A stretch of 64,000 nucleotides of DNA from Eutypa lata (Eukaryota > Ascomycota > Sordariomycetes > Xylariales > Diatrypaceae). Below, piece after piece: positions 62,901 through 64,000 of the stretch. Each line of letters begins with the position of its first letter. The first letter of the stretch is position 1. Where the stretch lies: positions 496,001 through 560,000 of the forward strand of contig JAKULF010000011.1 of assembly GCA_022661535.1 (NCBI GenBank). The letters are read 5' to 3'. A program made the position numbers and the translations under genes. The notes beneath the pieces are model-generated. The model did no database searches and was not told the origin of the DNA. It saw only the letters and a program-made list of their open reading frames with translations.

Positions 62901-64000
62901 TATGACACTGGTTGGTTGATCTATCCACTGATGTCTGAACTGTGAAATAGATACGGAATGGGTCGCATACATGGCTCCCGCCACCCGTGACACGCGCAGA
63001 ACGCTGTGGCAGGGACACAACTTCGCCGGCACGATAGACTGGGCCGTAGACCTGCAACAATTCACAGATGACGACGTCTACGGCCCAGACGACGACCGTC
63101 CCACGGAGCCGAAGCCCGAGCCCCTGTCGGAGTGCACCGGGACCTACACGTCGCTCGACGACATCCCCGACAGCGCGCCAGACCACTGCCGGAACCTGTA
63201 CATCCTACAGGCACTACGGAAGACGCTCGGCGACTCGATCGCGCAGTACGACGACCTGGTCGGCGGGGGCTACGACAAGAAGTTCGACACGTACGCGTCG
63301 GCGGTGGCCAAGAGCGGCAACAAGCAGGTGGAGAACTTCATGTACACCAAGGGCAACGACTACTTCACGTGCGTGGTGACGGAGCAGTACGGCTGCTGCG
63401 AGTGGTGCAACCACTTCTACCCGGACGACGACAAGCACTGCCGGTTCTGCGAGGACTACGACTGCGGCTGGGACTCCATCTGCGACAACCCCGAAGTGTA
63501 CTCGTGTGATCTCGAGCTGCGGTACCGCAACATCACCGGGCCCTGCCCCCCGGACTTCTCGGAGCGCAGCGAGGACGAGCCGCGGTACGAGTGGAACGAG
63601 TACGCGACGTCGTCCGTGTACTGGACGCTGAAGGACGACAAGGCGGACCAGTTCTGGGCCGACCTGTACCTAGACACGGGGATCGACGAGGAGAACATCC
63701 AGTGGAAGAGCGTGGAGCGGTATCCGTGCATCCCGGCCGAGTCGGATAAGGAGTGCTCGCAGCACGACCACGACCACAACTTCCCAAGGACGCACGACTA
63801 CAATAAGGACGACGTCCTAGACCCCAAGGACGTCGTCGAAGATGCGTACAAGAACCTGCAGGGGCTCGGTCCGCAGATGGACGACGTCATCAAGGCGATG
63901 AAGGGCGGCACCTTCTTCGGCAGCGGCTACGATGTCGTCGATGCCGTGGGCCTGCCCATCACCATGATCGACGACGCCGTCGACAACATGCAGACCATCG
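59995..64000 (+). CDS. Chitinase, subgroup C, killer-toxin-like: LysM-LysM-CBM18-GH18 (3' end outside window)
   Basis: Exons 59995-61878, 61966-62164, 62319-62405, 62464-62499, 62562-62825 and 62951 onward; 1173 residues are visible and the frame is open at the edge. The signal peptide is about 1-22. Residues 23-290 resemble the N-terminal part of subgroup C chitinases. LysM domains lie at about 297-347 and 359-412, and a CBM18 chitin-binding motif (NPCPLNACCNIWGQCG) from about 448. GH18 starts near 510 (GYYETWNF) and has the catalytic motif DGVDFDWEYPG with acid Glu625; the spliced block YMTYDLHGQWDAGN and FVGESSYGRSF confirm the exons. GH18 cleaves beta-1,4 chitin. The Cys-rich tail (NDYFTCVVTEQYGCCEWCNH) is typical of the alpha/beta-like killer-toxin chitinases. 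It is secreted or wall-associated. Intron 1 falls directly after the catalytic motif. Confidence 0.92.

Overview
The window looks like nuclear DNA of a filamentous ascomycete (Pezizomycotina, probably Sordariomycetes). Genes carry short introns with GTAAGT-type donors and CTAAC-type branch points. The families present are typical of these fungi: a Clr5-ankyrin protein, a CYP52-clan P450, a multi-LysM secreted protein and a LysM/CBM18/GH18 chitinase of the killer-toxin-like type. About 16 protein genes can be supported in 64 kb, which is sparse. Most are compact, GC-rich islands between long AT-rich stretches full of short tandem repeats and stops in all frames. No rRNA, tRNA, CRISPR or intact transposon was recognised. 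All gene models were built by hand from reading frames and splice signals.

Layout. 0-7 kb: a TCP11/Sok1-family gene lies between two inverted copies of an 87-bp repeat. Next to the right copy is a small two-exon membrane-protein gene with a TATA box. 7-14 kb: a 1363-residue Clr5-ankyrin protein, with a three-fold 21-bp CCAAT-containing module upstream, and a P450. 14-26 kb: gene-poor, holding only a histidine-rich protein of unknown role. 26-31 kb: a five-exon amidase-signature enzyme convergent with a type II membrane, glycosyltransferase-like protein. 31-40 kb: decayed AT-rich DNA around a long coiled-coil protein. 40-50 kb: housekeeping-like genes, namely a three-KH RNA-binding protein, a small mitochondrial protein, a Syn8-like Qc-SNARE and a stand-alone MetE-like enzyme.

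50-64 kb: a chitin-related neighbourhood. It holds a secreted five-LysM protein, an F-box/ankyrin protein, an unrecognised secreted protein of 331 residues, and, divergent from the latter, a large secreted chitinase that runs off the right edge. The C-terminal part of that chitinase resembles the alpha/beta-subunit type of yeast killer toxin. The divergent secreted gene and chitinase share one upstream region of about 1.2 kb and are the best candidates here for an undescribed functional pair; this is inference.
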